NCBI GenBank assembly: GCA_035910535.1
Contig: JAMHXF010000108.1
Coordinates: forward strand, 22,539 to 86,538
Source of the DNA: Archangium_A sp035910535
GTDB lineage: Bacteria > Myxococcota > Myxococcia > Myxococcales > Myxococcaceae
DNA: 64,000 nt
Direction: 5' to 3'
Numbering within the stretch: the stretch's first letter is position 1; the number at the start of each line of letters is the position of its first letter. This document shows positions 15,970-24,297 of the stretch, one piece after another. A program made the position numbers and the translations under genes. A model generated the notes under the pieces. That model was not told the origin of the DNA and made no database searches. It saw nothing but the letters and a program-made list of their open reading frames with translations.

Positions 15970-16985
15970 TCGAGCACCACCTTCCCGCTCTGGCCGGTGC
16001 GCATGACCTCGAAGGCCTCTTTGAACTGCGCGGCAGGGTAGCGGTGCGTGACGGCGGCGCTGATGTCGAGGCCGCTCTGCAGCATCGAGCGCATTTTGTA
16101 CCAGGTCTCGAACATCTCGCGGCCGTACACGCCCTTGAGCACGAGGCCTTTGAAGATGACCTGGTTCCAGTCGACGGCGATCTCCGTGGCGGGAATGCCG
16201 AGGATCGCGACGCGGCCGCCGTGATTCATGGTGGCGAACATCTGCTTGAACGCGGCGCCGTTGCCGCTCATCTCAAGGCCGACGTCGAAGCCCTCGGTCA
16301 TGCCGAGGTCTTTCATCACGTCTTTGAGATCTTCCTTCGCGACGTTCACCACGCGCGTGGCGCCGAGCTTCTTGCCGAGGTCGAGGCGGTACTCGTTCAC
16401 GTCGGTGAGCACCACGTGGCGCGCGCCGACGTGGCGGGCGATGGCCGCAGCCATGACACCAATGGGGCCCGCGCCGGTGATCAAGACGTCTTCGCCGACG
16501 AGGTCGAACGAGAGCGCCGTGTGCACCGCGTTGCCGAGCGGGTCGAAGAACGAGGCGATCTCATCGGGGATGCTGGCGGGCACAGGGAACACGTTGAACG
16601 CGGGCAGGGCGACGTATTCGGCGAAGCAGCCAATGCGGTTCACGCCGAGGCCAACGGTGTTGCGGCACAGGTGCCGCTTGCCGGCGCGACAGTTGCGGCA
16701 GTTGCCGCAGGTGATGTGGCCTTCGCCCGAGACGCGATCACCGATCTTGAAGCCGGTCACTTCGCTGCCTACTTCAGCGACGACGCCCATGAACTCGTGG
16801 CCGATGTGCATCGGCGTCTTGATGGTGCGCTGGCTCCACTCGTCCCAGTTGTAGATGTGAATGTCGGTGCCGCAGATGCCGGTCTTCTGCACCTTGATCA
16901 GCACGTCGTTGTGGCCGATTTCAGGCTTGGCGACGTCTTCCATCCACAGGCCCGGCTCACGTTTGGCTTTGACCAGCGCTCTCAT
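15957..16985 (-). CDS. tdh: L-threonine 3-dehydrogenase
   Basis: A 342-residue zinc alcohol dehydrogenase-family enzyme (E. coli Tdh has 341) that oxidises threonine to 2-amino-3-ketobutyrate with NAD+. Catalytic zinc ligands lie in KTGICGTDIHIYNWDEW and the GHEF motif, structural zinc in CGNCRNCRAGKRHLC, and the Rossmann glycines in ITGAGPIGVMAA. It overlaps the kbl stop as ATGA, the standard kbl-tdh arrangement in which Kbl takes the unstable product directly. The pathway gives glycine and acetyl-CoA. Length and motifs are complete. Confidence 0.97.
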   Translation of the reverse strand: MRALVKAKREPGLWMEDVAKPEIGHNDVLIKVQKTGICGTDIHIYNWDEWSQRTIKTPMHIGHEFMGVVAEVGSEVTGFKIGDRVSGEGHITCGNCRNCRAGKRHLCRNTVGLGVNRIGCFAEYVALPAFNVFPVPASIPDEIASFFDPLGNAVHTALSFDLVGEDVLITGAGPIGVMAAAIARHVGARHVVLTDVNEYRLDLGKKLGATRVVNVAKEDLKDVMKDLGMTEGFDVGLEMSGNGAAFKQMFATMNHGGRVAILGIPATEIAVDWNQVIFKGLVLKGVYGREMFETWYKMRSMLQSGLDISAAVTHRYPAAQFKEAFEVMRTGQSGKVVLDWAS

Positions 16986-18169
16986 GAAATCACTCCCAGC
17001 TTCTTTCCGACTTTGGTGAACGCGGCGATGGCGCGGTCGAGATCTGCCCGCGTGTGCGCCGCCGACATTTGCGTACGAATGCGCGCCTTGCCTTGCGGCA
17101 CGACGGGGAAGCTGAAGCCCACCACGTAGACGCCTTCGTTCAGCATCTCGTCGGCGAACTGGCTCGCGAGCTTCGCGTCGCCCAGCATCACCGGGATGAT
17201 GGGGTGGCCTTCACCGGCCAACGTGAAGCCGGCCTTCGTCATTTCTGCGCGGAAGTACGCCGCGTTCTCGACGAGGTGTTTGCGGAGCCCGTCGCCGCTC
17301 TCGAGCAGATCGAGCGCCTTCAACGTCGCGTGTGCGATGGCCGGCATCAGCGTGTTTGAAAACAGGTACGGGCGCGCGCGCTGGCGCAGCAGTTCCACGA
17401 CTTCTTTGCGACCCGACACGTAGCCGCCCGACGCGCCGCCGAGCGCCTTGCCCAGCGTGCCGGTGAGAATGTCGATGCGACCCAGCACGCCGCGAAGCTC
17501 GTGGCTGCCGCGCCCGTTTTCGCCCGTGAACCCGACGGCGTGAGAGTCGTCGACCATCACGATGGCGTCGTGCTTCTCGGCGAGTTCACAGAGCGTTTTC
17601 AGATCAGCGATCACGCCGTCCATCGAGAACACGCCGTCGGTGACGACCAACTTGAAGCGCGCGTCTTTGGCCTCGAGCAGGCGTTGCTCGAGCTCCTTCA
17701 TGTCGTTGTTCGCGTAGCGGAAGCGCCTGGCCTTGCAGAGCCGCACGCCGTCGATGATCGACGCGTGGTTGAGCGCGTCGGAGATCACCGCGTCTTCTTC
17801 GCCCAGCACCACTTCGAAGACGCCGCCGTTCGCGTCCCAGCAGGACCCGAAGAGAATCGTGTCTTCGGTGCCGAGGAATTTCGTCAGCCGCGCTTCGAGC
17901 TCTTTGTGGATCTGGTGCGTGCCACAGATGAAGCGTACCGAGGCCATGCCGAAGCCGCTCTGGTCGAGTCCCTGCTTCGCCGCCGCGACGAGCTCTCTTG
18001 AATCGCCCAGCCCCAGGTAGTTGTTGGCGCAGAGGTTCAAGACCTCCGTGCCCTTCACCGTGATGTTCGCGCGCTGGGGTGAGGTGATGACGCGCTCGCC
18101 TTTGAAGAGGCCCTGCTCACGAATGCCGTCGAGCTGACCCTGCAGGTGCGTGAGGAAGCTGCGATTCAT
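16982..18169 (-). CDS. kbl: 2-amino-3-ketobutyrate CoA ligase (glycine C-acetyltransferase)
   Basis: A 395-residue PLP enzyme of the alpha-oxoamine synthase family. LNLCANNYLGLG at the N-terminus, VDDSHAVGFTGENGRG and the lysine in TGTLGKALGGASGG (Schiff base with PLP) are the family signatures. It cleaves 2-amino-3-ketobutyrate with CoA to glycine and acetyl-CoA. I start it at 18169 (MNRSFL), which matches the E. coli length of about 398; an in-frame start 42 bases upstream adds a stretch unlike the family. It is the first gene of kbl-tdh-dNK and is divergent from ndk across 77 bases. Confidence 0.97.
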   Translation of the reverse strand: MNRSFLTHLQGQLDGIREQGLFKGERVITSPQRANITVKGTEVLNLCANNYLGLGDSRELVAAAKQGLDQSGFGMASVRFICGTHQIHKELEARLTKFLGTEDTILFGSCWDANGGVFEVVLGEEDAVISDALNHASIIDGVRLCKARRFRYANNDMKELEQRLLEAKDARFKLVVTDGVFSMDGVIADLKTLCELAEKHDAIVMVDDSHAVGFTGENGRGSHELRGVLGRIDILTGTLGKALGGASGGYVSGRKEVVELLRQRARPYLFSNTLMPAIAHATLKALDLLESGDGLRKHLVENAAYFRAEMTKAGFTLAGEGHPIIPVMLGDAKLASQFADEMLNEGVYVVGFSFPVVPQGKARIRTQMSAAHTRADLDRAIAAFTKVGKKLGVIS

Positions 18170-18246
18170 GGGCGCGCGCGTAGCACCGCCGTGGAGGCGC
18201 TCAAAAGCCATTTGCGTTCACGCGGTGCGTCGTGTAGCCGCCGCGC

Positions 18247-18681
18247 ATGACCATTGAACGTACGCTGTCCATCCTGAAGCCCGACGCGCTCGAGAAGGGC
18301 GTCATCGGCAAGATCATCTCGCGCTTCGAAGAGAACGGCCTGACGCCGGTCGCGATTCGCCTGCAGCACCTCTCGCAGCGTGAGGCCGAAGGCTTCTACG
18401 CCGTCCACAAGGAGCGCCCCTTCTTCAAGGACCTCGTTTCTTTCATGATCTCGGGCCCCGTCGTCCTGATGTGCCTCGAGGGTGAGAACGCGATGCAGAA
18501 GAACCGCGACCTCATGGGCGCGACGGACCCCAAGAAGGCGGCGGCGGGCACCATCCGCGCTGACTTCGCGAAGTCGATCGACGCGAACACGGTGCACGGT
18601 TCGGACTCGGTCGAGAACGCGAAGAACGAAGTCGCGTATTTCTTCCGCAGCACCGAGCTGTTCTCGTACTCGCACAAGTAA
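18247..18681 (+). CDS. ndk: Nucleoside diphosphate kinase
   Basis: A 144-residue Ndk, the usual length. MTIERTLSILKPDALEKG, the phosphorylated histidine near residue 117 in NTVHGSDS and a C-terminal FFRSTELF are all present. It moves phosphate from ATP to other nucleoside diphosphates. There is no ribosome site before the ATG; TAGCCG lies 6 bases upstream with TTGCGT 17 bases further up, which would make a nearly leaderless mRNA. A strong terminator follows, so ndk is probably a single-gene unit. Confidence 0.98.
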   Translation: MTIERTLSILKPDALEKGVIGKIISRFEENGLTPVAIRLQHLSQREAEGFYAVHKERPFFKDLVSFMISGPVVLMCLEGENAMQKNRDLMGATDPKKAAAGTIRADFAKSIDANTVHGSDSVENAKNEVAYFFRSTELFSYSHK

Positions 18682-18703
18682 TCGAGCGACGTTCGAGCTG
18701 AAG

Positions 18704-18740
18704 CGGCCGTGCTGGAGCTCGTCTCCGGTGCGGCCGTTTT
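18704..18740 (+). terminator. Rho-independent terminator of ndk
   Basis: A 14-base-pair stem (18704-18717 with 18723-18736; three G-U pairs) with a 5-base loop CTCGT, followed by TTTT. It starts 22 bases after the ndk stop. Confidence 0.75.
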
Positions 18741-18824
18741 GCGTCGTGCGTACACGAACGCCACAGTCGCGCGGGGCGTTCAGTCGTGTGGCTGCTGGCA
18801 CCTTGAGTGCAATTGCGAGTGCGT

Positions 18825-18983
18825 ATGGCAACGACCCGGAAAGCGCCGAAGAAGCCCACCTCGCCGGAGCACCAGCCGCGCACGAAGAAGGAGGCGCAGA
18901 CGCTGCCTCCGCACGAGCAGGAGGCCGACAAGAAGCACAAGGGGCGCGCCCCGACGCGTCGTACGCCGCGAAGACCTCGCTGA
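18825..18983 (+). CDS. Small basic protein of unknown function (52 residues)
   Basis: An ATG at 18825 opens 52 codons: MATTRKAPKKPTSPEHQPRT, then KKEAQTLPPHEQEADKKHKG and an Arg/Pro-rich end (RAPTRRTPRRPR). About a third of residues are Lys or Arg and there are no hydrophobic segments, so a nucleic-acid-associated or disordered protein is likely. It sits alone between the ndk terminator and rlmN. Third-position GC is as high as in real neighbours. There is no strong ribosome site. It could be a chance frame in GC-rich DNA; the clean Pro/Lys pattern and its position argue for a gene. Confidence 0.45.
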   Translation: MATTRKAPKKPTSPEHQPRTKKEAQTLPPHEQEADKKHKGRAPTRRTPRRPR

Positions 18984-19037
18984 GCGTCGTGGCCGGTTCG
19001 ACGCCAGCGCGAGAATGCTGTTAGAGGCAGCGGCGCC

Positions 19038-20165
19038 GTGTCGTCAGAACCCGCCTCCCAGAAGCCCTCGAAGGTCGACCTCGCTTCCTTTTCTCAGGAG
19101 GCGTTGACCCAGTTCGTCACCACCACGCTGGGTGAAAAAGCGTTTCGCGCGAAGCAGCTCTACAAGTGGCTGCACCAGCGCGGGGCGACCTCCTTCGACG
19201 AGATGACCGATCTCTCGAAAGATCTGCGCGCCAAGCTGGCCGCGACGACGCACATCTCCATCGTCACCAAAGATCTCGAGCAGCGCTCGATCGACGGCAC
19301 CATCAAGTACCGCTTCAAGACCTTCGACGGGAAGCTCATCGAGTCGGTCTACATGCCTTCTCCTGAGCGCAAGACGCTGTGTGTTTCGACGCAGGTCGGC
19401 TGCGCCATGGGCTGCCGTTTCTGTGCGACCGCGACGCTGGGGTTGATGCGAAACCTGACGCCCGCGGAGATCGTCGCGCAGGTGCACGCCGTCAACCGCG
19501 AGGTGCGCGCCAACGAGAGCCTGCAGACGCTGCGACCGCTCACCAACCTGGTGTTCATGGGCATGGGCGAGCCGCTGCACAACTTCGAGAACGTCAAGAC
19601 CGCGCTCGGCATTCTGCAATCGGAAGACGGGCCCAACTTCTCGAGCCGGCACATCACCGTGAGCACCGTCGGCCTCGTGCCGATGATCGAACGCTTCGGT
19701 CTGGAGACCGACGTGAAGCTCGCCATCTCGCTCAACGCCTCGAGTGACGAGACGCGCGACGGCATCATGCCGATCAACAAGAAGTGGAAGATCGCCGACC
19801 TGATGGAGGCGTGCCGCAAGTTCCCGCTCAAGCAGGGGCGCCGCATCACCTTCGAGTACGTGCTGATGGCCGGCATCAACGACGCCGACGAAGACGCGGC
19901 GCGCCTGGCGAAGCTGCTGGTGGGCGTGCCGGCGAAGGTGAACCTCATTCAGTACAACGAAAACCCGGGGCTGGGGTTTCACTCCACCGTCGACAACCGC
20001 GCCGAGCGGTTTCGTGACCTCCTCGACCGCGCTGGCGTGGCAGCCTTCATTCGCGCGAACCGGGGCAGGGACATCGCTGCGGCCTGTGGTCAGCTCGCAA
20101 ACACTGAAAAAGAGAGAACTTTCGTTCCTCTTCGCCCGCTCCGGCCGGTCGTCGCGGATCCTTGA
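19038..20165 (+). CDS. rlmN: 23S rRNA (A2503-C2)/tRNA (A37-C2) methyltransferase
   Basis: A 375-residue radical SAM methylase. The iron-sulfur motif is CAMGCRFC, the nearby LCVSTQVGC has the methyl-carrying region, and the conserved cysteine CGQL near the C-terminus resolves the protein-RNA intermediate. It puts a methyl group on carbon 2 of A2503 in 23S rRNA and of A37 in some tRNAs. A GTG start at 19038 with AGAGG 10 bases upstream gives the right N-terminus (helical QALTQFVTTTLGEKAFRAKQ). The last 20 residues are a charged tail. Its stop codon lies inside the -35 box of the ribosomal operon that follows. Confidence 0.97.
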   Translation: MSSEPASQKPSKVDLASFSQEALTQFVTTTLGEKAFRAKQLYKWLHQRGATSFDEMTDLSKDLRAKLAATTHISIVTKDLEQRSIDGTIKYRFKTFDGKLIESVYMPSPERKTLCVSTQVGCAMGCRFCATATLGLMRNLTPAEIVAQVHAVNREVRANESLQTLRPLTNLVFMGMGEPLHNFENVKTALGILQSEDGPNFSSRHITVSTVGLVPMIERFGLETDVKLAISLNASSDETRDGIMPINKKWKIADLMEACRKFPLKQGRRITFEYVLMAGINDADEDAARLAKLLVGVPAKVNLIQYNENPGLGFHSTVDNRAERFRDLLDRAGVAAFIRANRGRDIAAACGQLANTEKERTFVPLRPLRPVVADP

Positions 20166-20191
20166 CATTCCGCACACTTTGGCTGTAGAGG
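20162..20191 (+). promoter_or_regulatory. Promoter of rpsP-khpA-rimM-trmD
   Basis: TTGACA (20162-20167, perfect -35) and TAGAGG (20186-20191) are 18 bases apart. The TGA stop of rlmN is embedded in the -35 box. Transcription would begin near 20198, leaving a short leader to the rpsP ATG, which has AGAGG 9 bases before it. Confidence 0.5.
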
Positions 20192-20227
20192 CTGGCCCCT
20201 CACCTTCTTTTTCAGAGGTTCAACACC

Positions 20228-20482
20228 ATGGCCGTCGTTCTCCGTCTTGCCCGCGCTGGTGCCACGAAGCGCCCGTTTTACCACGTCGTTGCCGCTGACT
20301 CGCGCATGCCCCGCGACGGTCGCTTCATCGAGAACATCGGCACCTACGACCCGAACCACTCGCCCGCGAAGTTCGAGGTGAAGGAAGAGCGTTGGGCGCA
20401 CTGGACGAAGGTCGGCGCGCAGCCCTCCGAGACTGTCGGCTGCCTCTACAAGGCGTCGAAGAAGACCGCTCCCAAGGCGTAA
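20228..20482 (+). CDS. rpsP: 30S ribosomal protein S16
   Basis: An 84-residue S16: LRLARAGATKRPFYHVVAAD, RDGRFIENIGTYDPN and ERWAHWTKVGAQPSETV are conserved throughout bacteria. It binds 16S rRNA early in small-subunit assembly. It leads the classical operon with khpA, rimM and trmD; a good promoter overlaps the end of rlmN. Confidence 0.98.
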   Translation: MAVVLRLARAGATKRPFYHVVAADSRMPRDGRFIENIGTYDPNHSPAKFEVKEERWAHWTKVGAQPSETVGCLYKASKKTAPKA

Positions 20483-20484
20483 GT

Positions 20485-20769
20485 TTGAAGCAGCTCGTCG
20501 AGTATCTCGCCCGTGCGCTGGTGGATCAGCCCGAGGCGGTCGAGCTCATCGTGACGCCACAAGATGGCGCCATGCTTTACGAGCTCAAGGTCGCGCCTGG
20601 TGACGTCGGTAAGGTCATCGGGCGTGATGGTCGCACCGTGAATGCGCTTCGTACCGTGCTCCAGCACGCGGCCCTGAAGAAGGGTGAGAAGGCCCGGCTG
20701 GAGATCATCGACGATCGCAAGCCTGGTGCGGCAGTTCCTCCGCAGCCGAGTGCTCCGGCTTCGCCGTGA
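20485..20769 (+). CDS. khpA: KH-domain RNA-binding protein KhpA
   Basis: A 94-residue single KH-domain protein; the GXXG loop is GKVIGRDGRTVNALRTVL. In other bacteria KhpA pairs with KhpB and binds many RNAs, affecting cell division. I use the TTG at 20485, three bases after the rpsP stop, because AAGG lies 7 bases upstream and the protein then begins LKQLVEYLARALVD, the normal start of the family. A Pro/Ala tail of 16 residues follows the domain. Its stop overlaps the start of rimM as GTGA. Confidence 0.93.
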   Translation: MKQLVEYLARALVDQPEAVELIVTPQDGAMLYELKVAPGDVGKVIGRDGRTVNALRTVLQHAALKKGEKARLEIIDDRKPGAAVPPQPSAPASP

Positions 20770-21275
20770 AGCCTCTCCTGCAGATTGGCTACATCTCGCG
20801 GGTGCATGGCCTGCGAGGTGAGTTGATCCTCAAGACCTTCGATCCCACCTCTACCGCGGCCGACGAGGTCGACGTGTTGGTGCTCGTCACGCGTGGTGGC
20901 GAGACGAAGGAGATGACGATCGAGCGCATCGGTGAGTCACCCGGCAGCGATCTGCTGATCAAGTTCAAGGGCGTCTCGCGGCGCGAAGAGGCCGACCCGC
21001 TCAAGGCGTCGGCGGTCTTCGTGCGTCGTGAAGATCTCGAAGCGCCAGAAGAAGGCGAGTTCTTCCAGGGCGATCTCGTGGGCCTCGAGGCGGTGACGCC
21101 CGAAGGCAAGCGGCTCGGCGTGGTGGAGGAGATCTGGAGCTCCGGCCCCGTGCCGAACCTCGTCATTCGCGAAGGCGCTGAAGAGCTGATGGTGCCCTTC
21201 GCCGACGAGTTCGTGACGAAGGTCGACCTCGAAGCGAAGCGCGTCACGGTGATCCCTCTGTCGTTCGACGAGTGA
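20766..21275 (+). CDS. rimM: Ribosome maturation factor RimM
   Basis: A 169-residue RimM with the N-terminal barrel (IGYISRVHGLRGELILK) and the C-terminal PRC-barrel (QGDLVGLEAVTPEGKRLG, PFADEFVTKVDLEAKRV). It binds S19 and helps 30S head assembly. GTG start, overlapping the khpA stop; trmD follows after 4 bases. Complete and ordinary. Confidence 0.96.
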   Translation: MKPLLQIGYISRVHGLRGELILKTFDPTSTAADEVDVLVLVTRGGETKEMTIERIGESPGSDLLIKFKGVSRREEADPLKASAVFVRREDLEAPEEGEFFQGDLVGLEAVTPEGKRLGVVEEIWSSGPVPNLVIREGAEELMVPFADEFVTKVDLEAKRVTVIPLSFDE

Positions 21276-21279
21276 GCCG

Positions 21280-22017
21280 ATGGCCTTCCGCGCCGAGGTG
21301 CTGACGCTCTTCCCTCGAATGATCACCGGCTACACGGCCGAGTCGATCCTCGGGAAGGCCATCGAGAAGCAGCTGCTCGAGGTGGTCGCCACCGACATTC
21401 GCGACCTTGCGAGCGGCAAGCACCGCAACACCGACGACACGCCGTATGGCGGCGGCGCCGGCATGGTGATGAAGGTCGAGCCGCTCGTCGGCGCGATCGC
21501 TGCGGCGAAGACCCGGCTGCCGACGGCGAAGGTCGTGCTGCTCAGCCCTCGCGGCGCGACGTTCACGCAGGCGAAGGCGCGCGAGCTCGCCGCGCACGAA
21601 TCGGTGATCCTCGTGTGTGGTCGCTACGAGGGCATCGATGAGCGCGCGATGGCCGTCATCGACGAAGAGCTGTCGCTGGGTGACTTCGTGCTGACCGGTG
21701 GAGAGCTGGGCGCGTTGATCGTCGTCGACGCCGTGGCGCGCCTGGTGCCCGGCGTGTTGGGCAACGCCGAGTCAGCGCAGACCGAGAGCTTCGAGTCGGG
21801 GTTGCTGGAGCACCCGCACTACACTCGCCCGCCGGAGTGGAACGGGCAGGCCGTGCCCGAAGTGCTGCAGAGCGGAGATCACGCCCGCATCGCGCGGTGG
21901 CGTCGCTGGCACGCGCTCAAGCTGACGCAGGCGCGCCGGCCTGAGCTGTTCGAAAAGCAGCAACCGTTGTCGAAGGCCGACACGAAGCTGCTCTCGAAGC
22001 GCGAAGACGAACTTTGA
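21280..22017 (+). CDS. trmD: tRNA (guanine37-N1)-methyltransferase
   Basis: A 245-residue TrmD. The knot of the SPOUT fold is visible in VILVCGRYEGIDERA and LSLGDFVLTGGELGA, and the GGGAGMVMK loop near the N-terminus is also typical. It methylates G37 of tRNAs reading CNN and some other codons, preventing frameshifts. In most bacteria rplS (L19) comes next; here a convergent glycosidase gene starts 4 bases after the stop, so rplS must be elsewhere. Confidence 0.97.
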   Translation: MAFRAEVLTLFPRMITGYTAESILGKAIEKQLLEVVATDIRDLASGKHRNTDDTPYGGGAGMVMKVEPLVGAIAAAKTRLPTAKVVLLSPRGATFTQAKARELAAHESVILVCGRYEGIDERAMAVIDEELSLGDFVLTGGELGALIVVDAVARLVPGVLGNAESAQTESFESGLLEHPHYTRPPEWNGQAVPEVLQSGDHARIARWRRWHALKLTQARRPELFEKQQPLSKADTKLLSKREDEL

Positions 22018-22021
22018 GAAG

Positions 22022-23497
22022 TCACTCCGGTGGGTACTGCTTCACCAGCGCATCGCTGACGTCGCGCTTCTGAATGATCTCTTTGTAGATCTTCACCGCG
22101 CTGCGCGGCGTGCGCCCCTTGTCTTCACCCACGGCGTAGAGCCCGAAGCGCATGTGCATGCCCTGGTTCCACTCGTAGTTGTCCATGAGTGACCAGTAGA
22201 AGAAGCCGCGAATGTCGGCGCCGTCTTTGATCGCGCGCTTGGTCCACTCCAGGTGGCGCACCAGCCAGCTGGCGACGCGCTCGTCATCGGGCGCCGCGTC
22301 GGTGCCGGTCTCGGTGACGTAGATCGGCTTGCCGTAGCGCTCGTGCAGGTGCAGCTGCATGTCGTAGATGCCCTTCGAGTAGTCCTCCCACGGCACCAGC
22401 GTGAACGGGTCGAAGGTGGTCAGCGGTGAGAGCTGCGGGAAGTTGGCCTGCGGTGAACCCGAGACGGTGATGCGCGTGTAGTAGTTCATGCCCAGCCAAT
22501 CCATTCGGCCCACGAGCGTCGGCACTGGCTCGGCAGCGTCGGGTTTGCCGTCGAGATCTGCGTCGAGCAGGCCCTGGGTCACCGCGTCGAGGAAGAGCGT
22601 GTTGAACAAGTAGAACGTGTTCTCTGCCGCCTTCACGTCGAGGCGGTTGGCGGGGTCGGCCGGCTTCACCGGCGCGGTCGCGTAGACGAGCCCGACCGAT
22701 GACGTCGGGTCGTTGGCCTTCACCGCGTCGTACATGCGCGCGTGCGCTTCGATGAGCGAGCCGATGACGTACTTCGCCTCTTCGAAGCGCAGCGAGAGCC
22801 CGGGCGGGTTCACGCGATCTTTCGACGGCAACAGGAAGCCCGGGAGCACCAGCGCGAAGGGCTCGTTCTCGGTGGCCCAGAGCTCGACCTCGCCGCTGAA
22901 CTCCTTCGCGACGAAGCCGGCGTACTTCGCGATCTCGCGCACCGTGCGTTCACGATCGAGCCAGCCGCGGTTCGTGCAGTTCTTGACGTCTTTGTGACAG
23001 GCCACGCCGTCGTGAATCCAGATCGGCAAGGTGTAGTGGTTGAGCGTGACCATCGGCGTCAGCCCGCGCTTCTTCATGGCGGCGAGCTGCGCGTGGTACC
23101 CGGCGAGTGCCTTCGGGTCGGCCACGGCCGCGAGCGCCTCACCTTCGAGGCCATCGGTCGGGTTGGGGAACACGCGGCTCCATTCGATCGATACGCGCAC
23201 TGAATTGAGGCCCAGCTCGTTCTTCGCGCGATCGAAGTCCTGCTCGTAGAGCTCCCAGAAGCCGGGGCCATTCGCGAGCGGCTCGAAGGTGATCTGCTCC
23301 TTGAGATCGTCGAGCTCGGTGGGGCTGGTGACCCACTGGTACCAGTCAGAGCGCGTGTCGACGCACTCGCTGGCGGGGAGCGTGGGGCAGCCGGGGTCGA
23401 TCTGAAAACCTGCCGTCGCCGCGCCGAAGAGGAACTTTTCGGGGAAAGCCTGCTCGCATCCACAGAGCACGATTGCTGCAAACCAGAGCTGACGCAT
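22022..23497 (-). CDS. Lipoprotein glycosidase, family GH1 (beta-glucosidase-like)
   Basis: A 491-residue TIM-barrel glycosidase. The acid/base glutamate is in ATENEP, the nucleophile in YVTETGTD, and EWSRVFPNP, TLNHYTLP and FFYWSLMDNYEW are the other GH1 signatures. Unlike most GH1 enzymes, which are cytosolic, it starts with a lipoprotein signal (WFAAIVLCGC), so it should sit at a membrane, outside the cytosol. An additional loop with paired cysteines follows residue 30. The ATG at 23497 gives a compact signal; a GTG nine bases upstream is possible. TACGGT lies 7 bases before the ATG with no ribosome site. Substrate cannot be told from sequence. Confidence 0.9.
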   Translation of the reverse strand: MRQLWFAAIVLCGCEQAFPEKFLFGAATAGFQIDPGCPTLPASECVDTRSDWYQWVTSPTELDDLKEQITFEPLANGPGFWELYEQDFDRAKNELGLNSVRVSIEWSRVFPNPTDGLEGEALAAVADPKALAGYHAQLAAMKKRGLTPMVTLNHYTLPIWIHDGVACHKDVKNCTNRGWLDRERTVREIAKYAGFVAKEFSGEVELWATENEPFALVLPGFLLPSKDRVNPPGLSLRFEEAKYVIGSLIEAHARMYDAVKANDPTSSVGLVYATAPVKPADPANRLDVKAAENTFYLFNTLFLDAVTQGLLDADLDGKPDAAEPVPTLVGRMDWLGMNYYTRITVSGSPQANFPQLSPLTTFDPFTLVPWEDYSKGIYDMQLHLHERYGKPIYVTETGTDAAPDDERVASWLVRHLEWTKRAIKDGADIRGFFYWSLMDNYEWNQGMHMRFGLYAVGEDKGRTPRSAVKIYKEIIQKRDVSDALVKQYPPE

Positions 23498-23510
23498 GGC
23501 GCGCACCGTA

Positions 23511-24236
23511 TCAGCGACGCCGGTGCTGCCACGCGAGCCGCGCGAGATCTTTCGCCGCGCCGACCATGCCCGAGGTCGACAGCTTGCTGCCCTTGACGTC
23601 TTCCCAACTGCGCAGCGGCATCTCGACGAAGTCGGTTTGCGCGAGCCCGGCGTCGAGCAGTCGCATCATCAGCTCCACGTCGAAGACCCAACGCGAAGTG
23701 AAGGGCTGCTCGAGTGCGCGACGAAGCACGTCACTGGCGCGGAGCGCCTTGGCGCCGCACTGGGTGTCGTAGACGGGCAGCGCCAGCGCGAGCGACGCCG
23801 CCGACGCGAAGATGCGCCCGAGGTAGTGCCGAGTCGCGGTTCGCGTGATGTGTCGACCCAGCAGCGCTACGCGCGAGGCCATCGCGAACTGTGCGTTCGA
23901 GTCGCGCAACAAAGCGATGAGCCTGAGCATCTCGGAGGGCGGTGTCGCGAGATCGGCGTCGAAGTAGCCCACGAGGTCGGCGCCATTTTCGAGCGCATGA
24001 CGGAGCCCGGTGCGGACCGCTTCGGCTTTGCCGACGTTCTTCGCGAGGTGCAGCACCTGCACCTTCGTCGCGTCGCGCGAGGCGAGCGCGTCGAGCATCG
24101 CGCCGGTCTCGTCACGCGACCCGTCGTTGACGAAGAGCACGGAGTGCTCCGGCGCGTCGACGAGGCCGAGCAGCGTGTCGGGCTGCAGGCGCTTCGCTTC
24201 GTTGAAGCACGGCACGACGGTGACGACGCGTTGCAC
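23511..24236 (-). CDS. Family 2 glycosyltransferase, dolichyl-phosphate-sugar synthase-like
   Basis: A 241-residue GT-A enzyme. VTVVPCFNEAKRL, LFVNDGSRDETG and the DXD-containing GYFDADLATP identify the branch that moves glucose or mannose from a nucleotide sugar onto a polyprenyl phosphate; DTQCGAKALR is the typical later motif. There is no C-terminal membrane helix. GTG start. It lies just upstream of the GH1 lipoprotein on the same strand and is divergent from a multi-pass membrane protein that resembles enzymes using such lipid-linked sugars, so the pair may work together. Confidence 0.88.
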   Translation of the reverse strand: MQRVVTVVPCFNEAKRLQPDTLLGLVDAPEHSVLFVNDGSRDETGAMLDALASRDATKVQVLHLAKNVGKAEAVRTGLRHALENGADLVGYFDADLATPPSEMLRLIALLRDSNAQFAMASRVALLGRHITRTATRHYLGRIFASAASLALALPVYDTQCGAKALRASDVLRRALEQPFTSRWVFDVELMMRLLDAGLAQTDFVEMPLRSWEDVKGSKLSTSGMVGAAKDLARLAWQHRRR

Positions 24237-24297
24237 GGGGCAGGTCTACACCGGCTTTCGTCATCGTCGTCGCCGCAGATGCTCTAAAAGCACGCGC

